A stretch of DNA of 12,864 nucleotides from the NCBI GenBank assembly GCA_946803715.1, contig CAMPET010000076.1, positions 120,537 to 133,400 of the forward strand. The letters are read 5' to 3'. Source of the stretch: Beroe ovata (lineage: Eukaryota > Ctenophora > Nuda > Beroida > Beroidae). The position numbers and the translations under genes were made by a program. Positions 7,735-12,864 of the stretch are shown one piece after another (position 1 is the stretch's first letter; each line of letters begins with the position of its first letter). The notes beneath the pieces were generated by a model that was not told the origin of the DNA, did not search any database, and worked only from the letters and a program-made list of their open reading frames with translations.

Positions 7735-9620
7735 AAAGCTACCTGATATGAGTATCACGTATAAATGTATGAATGAATGTGCTCTTAATTAGAGCCCCAA
7801 GTCTATTTCCCGATTTGGGGGAAAAAAGATGTCGTAAGTACCAGCAAAGTGCTCATTAGAGGCCATCAGAATCGTAGTGCAAAAGTGTGGGATCACTTAT
7901 TTCACTTTCTACCGAGATTAGAATTCCGAAGATATTTTTGGCCAATTTCCATACCAAATTGGTATTACCAATATGGTTTTTCCCACGCTGAATCGATTTC
8001 CGGTCATATTTTGGCTCTATCTCGCTCCCCTGAGGAGCTGTTCGTCTCCTAACTTCAAACCCCGCGCTTGCGAAGGATTTCGAATTTCTCCGATTTCTCG
8101 ATGAGCTAGCTCGGAAACTTTTCTGTTTTTGGTATCATTGACTGCCATTGATTTCGATCTAAGCGAGCGGACCACCGAAAACGAAAAAAGGGTCTCGAGG
8201 GATAATTTGATTTTTCTGGACCAGGGTTAAATTGAATACTTTTTAGAACAAAGATATTATGATGAAATGCGTCTTATTGTGACTCACCGTGTTTAGAAAT
8301 TGGACACTGCTTGGCTCTCGAGCTATCATTTGAATTTGACTCCTTATCCTCAATCTGAAATAACCACATTGAGCAAATGTTTGACTCTTATAATTGAATC
8401 AACCATGGCTAACTCGAGTAGCACGACTTGGTGGCAAAGGTTTCATTCAGTCTTTAGATTACCTGACTGGGAACAGTGTGGTCCAATAGCTTGATATGGG
8501 AATAGAACGACTGGAGNAAGCTCCCTTCGAACAATTATGTGCGGAGAATATTTTGAAACCCATGTTTCAGAAAGTGAAAGTACCACTGTTGTAATGTGCA
8601 ACAACACGTGTGTTCCGTCAAACTGAAGGAGTTAGCATACGATTTTGAACGTGAGACTCATTGCTACATGAGCTTCCACAGTAATGAGTATAGTGCAAGG
8701 ATTCTATCGCAGTAAGAGGGTCATGTCGAATATCTTACAAGATGCATAAAAACATTTAGGTGCCAAATGTTGACGTATTTTTCAAAGAAGGAGCTGCTTA
8801 TTGTTGTATTACGTGCTGATTGCAACGCCAGAATCGGCAAGCACAGGGTTTTCTGTCCACACATCATCGATTTAATGAAATTTAGCAAATTGGATAGAAC
8901 AGTAATTTTGATGTAGCGTCAGTATAAGAAACGTGTATCACGATACTGTACCGCCAAAATCAGCCGGTACCCGAAATATTTGACTTGAGACTGTTCAATG
9001 AAGACACACTCAAGCGATCTACCAGTCCAAATGTTATAGTGTGGTTAACTGTCCAAAATGAACGACGATAGATTGAAGTGCAATGTTTTGCGATACAATG
9101 TTAGCCACACAACTTTCGACAGTTTGTTATACGTCGATTTTGGATGACGCCAATTTAAAATCGCTGGGAAAGGGAGGAAATTGGTTGCAACACGCCAGTT
9201 GCTGAAGTAAAATCATCAAGTCAGAGAATCCANATGTCTCTCATGAAATATCATTTCGAATTTGCTAATTCTAACTCACTCTACAATGTCTCTCTGGCTC
9301 TCACTGGCTCAGTAGAGAGGGAATTGAGGTTGAGCTGTAGAGGTGGAAGATGTTGCAATACCGAGAGATTTATTAGCAGAGACCTATTCATCAGGAATGG
9401 TATCTATTCATTGTTCACTGGATAGTTTTGCATCCATGAATCATTGGTTATTTTGTTTGAATAGGGATTTTTGGGAGCATAATCTTTTTGGTTTATGCAC
9501 CCACTTATCTTACGTCCAGTTCCTAAAATCAAGCGACACTGTTTCGTTATATCTTGATTATCGGTAGAAATTTGTTATTCATTCATTGTTCACTTGACAG
9601 TATATTGTTCACTTGCCAGT

Positions 9621-9785
9621 ATGGCAGACACGCAACTATTGGCTGGACCATGGTATGGTTATAGGATCGAAACGTCACCAAGGGGGTTGTCACGATTGAT
9701 GCACATTGTGCAATTAAACGCAGCGTGCAGCTTGCTGTTATTGCTGGCGGCGGCCCCACTGCTCCTTCATAAACCAGTCAAATGA
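9621..9785 (+). CDS. Small ORF with hydrophobic C-terminus (weak)
   Basis: ATG 9621 to TGA 9783-9785 gives 54 residues. The N-terminal half is ordinary, and a Leu/Ala-rich stretch near the end (CSLLLLLAAAPLLL) is followed by HKPVK, which could be a tail-anchor-like membrane segment. An AATAAA lies at 9789-9794, only four bases past the stop, too close for a normal 3' UTR. I recognise no family and see no splice partner. A chance ORF is the more likely reading. Confidence 0.15.
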   Translation: MADTQLLAGPWYGYRIETSPRGLSRLMHIVQLNAACSLLLLLAAAPLLLHKPVK

Positions 9786-9889
9786 CACAATAAACTGTCA
9801 AATACTCGCGAGTAATATTGGCCGGAGTGCGTGTAAATTGAATGAAGTGAGGTGGAACCAGTTTGTATTAAGTACTTCCAGTTAAACCG

Positions 9890-9977
9890 GCACCAAGTCA
9901 GTACCACCTGAGTACCACCTGAGTATCAACATCGTACCAAGTACCATCTGAGTTCCAGTACCAATTGAGTACCACCC
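9890..9977 (+). repeat. Degenerate GAGTACCACCT repeats
   Basis: An 11-base word, GAGTACCACCT, and close variants (AGTACCATCTGAG, CAGTACCAATTGAG, GAGTACCACCC) recur about seven times across 88 bases. This looks like an old minisatellite of short period with no coding sense. Confidence 0.6.
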
Positions 9978-10170
9978 TAATGTGTGAAGTGAGGAGTGAT
10001 GGTCCTCACCTTATCAAACTAGCATCCGCGGTATCCTTTGTTCCACCGCGTTTCACAGACTTGTTGGAGCTCTGCAATTATTGGAAATTTTCAAGTGAAA
10101 GTCTTAGCCATGACCATCGGCCATTGATCATAAAAATCAAATGTGGAAATGTATCGCGTTAGGTCATGAG

Positions 10171-10237
10171 CAACTATATCCCGGTTGTTACGGCAACATA
10201 ACCCAGTTACTATGGCGATATATCCCGGTTGCTTTAG
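10171..10237 (+). repeat. Three copies of an about 22-base degenerate tandem unit
   Basis: The units are 10171-10193 (23 bases), 10194-10215 and 10216-10237. Units 1 and 3 share TATATCCCGGTTG, and the middle copy has CATAACCCAGTTA at the same place. Confidence 0.6.
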
Positions 10238-10861
10238 CCAGATACTCACATTAGCAGAGGAAGCACCGCAGCCCATGGATTGCGCAGGATCAGTTCATGT
10301 CATGTCGCATCCTTAATTCCGATAGTATCATTAGTACTTAGTTAATATCTAGGTAGGAATGAATAGAGAGCTCTTTGTAAGTAGCAAAGAAATGAGTCTT
10401 CACTTTTGAGAGAGAATACCATATCGCCAATGCGAAAAAGATAATTCTAGAAAGCATGTGCTGTAGTGTAATTATGAGTTGTACTAGCTCTAACTGATTG
10501 ATAAACTAGTTACACTCAGAAAACGAATAACTAATCTCAAATAAAGATACGAACAACGAAAGTTTCAAGTTGTAAGGAACATAATATGTCGGGTATTGAA
10601 TATTTTGTTACAATATGTTAACATGGAACAATGAACGTTTTTGATAATTGAATAACCATTAATACGGAGATAAATATTGAATAGAGATGGAAGCTTTTAG
10701 TTGTTGAATTATTGAACACCGTTAACCTAACATGAATACAGATCACTGCTAAATCGACACAAATACGGCCATCATCACGATTTACGATTACCATGGTGAC
10801 ACCAAAACTGTCATGGAAGCGACAGGATGTTCCAAAAAGCTAAAATGAACCCTCGTCTAAA

Positions 10862-12796
10862 TCAAGCCTCAAGTTCAACATTGGCAGCAACCTGATCAGT
10901 GAGAATATCCTTAGCAACAACATCAGGTTCCCTCTCAGTGCCACTCCCATCATTGCAGCGTAACTTAGCAACCAGTTTCAGTATATCCGGATCCGCGTTG
11001 TCAGGGTTACCAGCTGCCTTGATCACCTTCCTCAGCATGAGCAGATAGAGACGTTCCTCTGTCTTCTTTGTCTCCAGTTTGAGACTCATGTTGTGGAGAA
11101 GCTGGCGTCTCGGTGTCTCCTCTGCCTCGATATTCTCCATGTCTTCCTCGACAATCGGAGTAAGGAGGTCACGGAGAGTGGGAACTTCAGTGTGCCCGAC
11201 TATGTTACCTGACAACAGTGTAACTAGTGACAGGGGGTACAGGGCAAGCGTCGTGATATGATGACACGTTACTGACAACACTTCAGTGGTGACAGGGGGT
11301 ACAGGGCAAGCGTCGTGATATAATGAAAGGGTCCCTGACAACACTTCAGTGGTTACAGTGATCTGGCCGCGTTATTCATTAATCAGCTATACCAGCACTC
11401 GCATTGGTGATAATGGGATTATAGCCATTGGCGAGGGGCGGCTAAAAACTACTGAAATGCCCTATAACGGAGATCAAGGAACGTAAGTCACAGATGATTA
11501 GCAGGGAAGCGGGACTAATGGCAAAAGGAAGAAAACACTCCACAAGCCTTCAACACAAAGGGAATTCATTGAGATCTGGAGCAATATTCCTTTATTGATA
11601 GTCAGTGAACTGTCAATATATCCATTGGTAATTGGTTTCTGTGAGGAGAAACACGTCCTCTGCTTGAGAAATGGGAAAGGCTGTAATAACAAGGTCACAA
11701 CTGCAGCAGGTCATATTATAACGTCGTTCCCTCACACACAGAAGAGAGGAATATTCGTAACTGTATTCTTTTATTACATTTGCCAAAGGGGTCAAAATTC
11801 TATATATTCATTGTTGTTCATATATTATTGTTCCATGGACACCGGCACAAGTAGTCATTTTGACGATTGATCTCGAAGACAGCAGGACTCACCCTCTGAA
11901 TCATAGATCCTGGTTAGTTCCTCATCCGATTTCTTGGGAGGTTCACACCGAAACTTCCTCCGAAATTCATCGTCAGTGAGGAATTTTGGGCCAGACCCAG
12001 GACATGTTGTCATGACAGATCTCCCGCCTGCTCTAGGTAGGTTCTTTCCTGACCACTGTGACAGAAAGTGGATAAGTGGAGAAGAGATATACATATCATA
12101 TAGATTATAGATGTTGATAAATTTAAACGAGTCATGGTTTTTAGTAGGGATAAGATACCGGAATTTTCATTCGTTTCATTCTCTCTCTGTAGAAAGGAGT
12201 GAAGTTTGTGCCGTCCAGTTCGTTCAAAACATGTTCTGATATGAAGTTTAAGTATTTGTTCACGATCTGAAATTGAAGTTGAGAGTTATATCATCAATTC
12301 GGACTCAATTATGGCACGACTGTAGTTATGAAGTATGACGTATGTTACATTTATGGATCACTATCATCAACGTACCGGCTTTGCTTCAGGGAACCAAAAC
12401 TGAGCCACAAATATTTCTGCTAGGGAGTCAATGTTGTCTAGAACTTTCTCAACAGTCAAAACCTTTGCATTGTCCAGTAGATGGTACAGTTCTTTGAATA
12501 TGAGCCCTGACATGAATAAATGCCTCATTGTGAAGAATCGAATTCAAATCACATCGATTTCAAATAAATGCAGATGAGGTTCATTGAGAAACTCACGATC
12601 AATTCTTTTACTTCTTGCAAGGAACTTCACTCTGGATGCTCGTAACAATGTTGCAAGTCTTGAAAACCGGCTCTGTACTCTTCTCCGAAGTTTGTTCTTG
12701 AAGAGTGGCCAATTCCTTCGCATCTGCATCGCGATCCGAACTGACATCTCATCAGGTGGGTACCGACCATGACAAGCACTCAATATCAACCAAGGA
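10862..12796 (-). CDS. Unrecognised charged helical protein, last five exons (5' partial)
   Basis: Exons on the minus strand: 12796-12597, 12506-12376, 12266-12159, 12055-11893, 11208-10862 (TGA 10864-10862). Every junction is GT...AG and phase-consistent, giving about 315 residues; the protein begins outside the window. The first exon is strongly basic (RRNWPLFKNKLRRRVQSRF, then VKFLARSKRID). The next two are amphipathic and hydrophobic, with LAEIFVAQFWFPEAKP and IVNKYLNFISEHVLNEL, consistent with helices. Then comes a Lys/Arg/Asp linker (FLTDDEFRRKFRCEPPKKSDEE), an acidic segment (PIVEEDMENIEAEE) and a helix (ERLYLLMLRKVIKAAG). No membrane segment or catalytic motif is seen. I cannot name the family; it does not fit the annexin repeat despite lying upstream of the annexin gene on the same strand. 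Introns are about 90-110 bases except the last (684), which carries a tandem duplication. Confidence 0.75.
11210..11360 (+). repeat. 63-base tandem duplication beside a 3' splice site
   Basis: Units start at TGACAACA on the plus strand: 11210-11272, 11273-11335, and a partial third from 11336 to about 11360. Units 1 and 2 share a long identical core containing GACAGGGGGTACAGGGCAAG. On the minus strand each unit start reads TGTTGTCA. In unit 1 this leads into the CAG used as acceptor for exon 11208-10862; in units 2 and 3 the next bases are GGG or GT instead of the exon sequence. The array lies wholly in the last intron of the unknown gene. Confidence 0.85.
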
Positions 12797-12864
12797 CTGC
12801 AGAGAAGAAACATAATTATAGGAGAGGAGAAAGTCTTCAACGTAATATTGGCTATCACACTTTT

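Larger units (their letters stand above)
7743..10861. other. Long region with no supported gene
   Basis: This 3.1-kb stretch lies between the 3' end of the unknown gene and the first annexin exon found. It should include the annexin promoter and any 5' non-coding exon. All open frames here are short (under 70 residues) with no family resemblance. It holds two unknown bases (8517, 9233), degenerate short repeats at about 9890-9977 and 10171-10237, and a possible relic of a retroelement endonuclease near 8783-8880. Plus-strand AATAAA sequences occur, for example at 9789-9794, but are not tied to a credible gene. Confidence 0.5.

Noticed and set aside
7300-7746. 148-residue plus-strand ORF
   Set aside because: It is antisense to the first annexin exon, which has splice sites in phase with nine further exons and family resemblance downstream. 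The plus-strand frame has neither.
11595-11870. 91-residue plus-strand ORF
   Set aside because: It lies inside the last intron of the minus-strand unknown gene, has no family resemblance and an AT-rich composition typical of chance frames.
10862-12796. The right-hand gene as a second annexin, or as the upstream part of the annexin gene
   Set aside because: Its helices do not follow the annexin repeat pattern, it ends in its own stop at 10864-10862, and 3 kb without supported exons separates it from the annexin.
1-12864. tRNA or rRNA genes
   Set aside because: I saw no cloverleaf with consensus A and B boxes and no rRNA-like conserved stretch on either strand. This was by eye, so a structural RNA scan would be needed to exclude small RNAs.

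Overview
The window reads as nuclear DNA of an invertebrate-type animal. The evidence is spliced genes with consensus GT...AG boundaries that join in a consistent phase, a class A-like seven-helix receptor, an annexin with the animal four-repeat layout, and a decayed DNA transposon. I cannot place the species. There are no operons, ribosome binding sites or other bacterial signals. Two N bases (8517, 9233) show this is draft assembly.

Layout, left to right. (1) Bases 2-853 (+) are the last coding stretch of a gene that begins outside the window: a Ser/Asp-rich, probably disordered tail ending in a Cys-containing basic helix. (2) Bases 1265-2317 (-) are a seven-helix receptor gene, intronless except that one TAA interrupts the frame between helices 5 and 6. 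A 96-base intron could remove that stop; otherwise this is a pseudogene. (3) Bases 2874-3943 are a fold-back transposon. It has 173-base terminal inverted repeats built of minisatellite units, an 8-base target duplication, and a broken remnant of a Mutator/FLYWCH-type (MULE) transposase C-terminus. (4) Bases 3952-4798 are AT-rich and non-coding. (5) Bases 4799-7742 (-) are a ten-exon gene for a divergent annexin of about 420 residues. All four repeats are present, but the calcium loops are largely lost and there is a 109-residue acidic N-terminal extension. (6) Bases 7743-10861 hold no gene I can support, only short degenerate tandem repeats and chance ORFs. (7) Bases 10862-12796 (-) are the last five exons (about 315 residues) of an unrecognised, charged, helix-rich protein. 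A 63-base tandem duplication sits against its last 3' splice site.

The receptor, annexin and unknown gene lie on the minus strand, and the leftmost gene is convergent with the receptor. Nothing suggests that the genes work together as one system. The most notable items are the minisatellite-ended fold-back element, the calcium-site-poor annexin, and the interrupted receptor frame. Exon models were built by eye from splice consensus, phase and family resemblance; no database search or transcript data was available.
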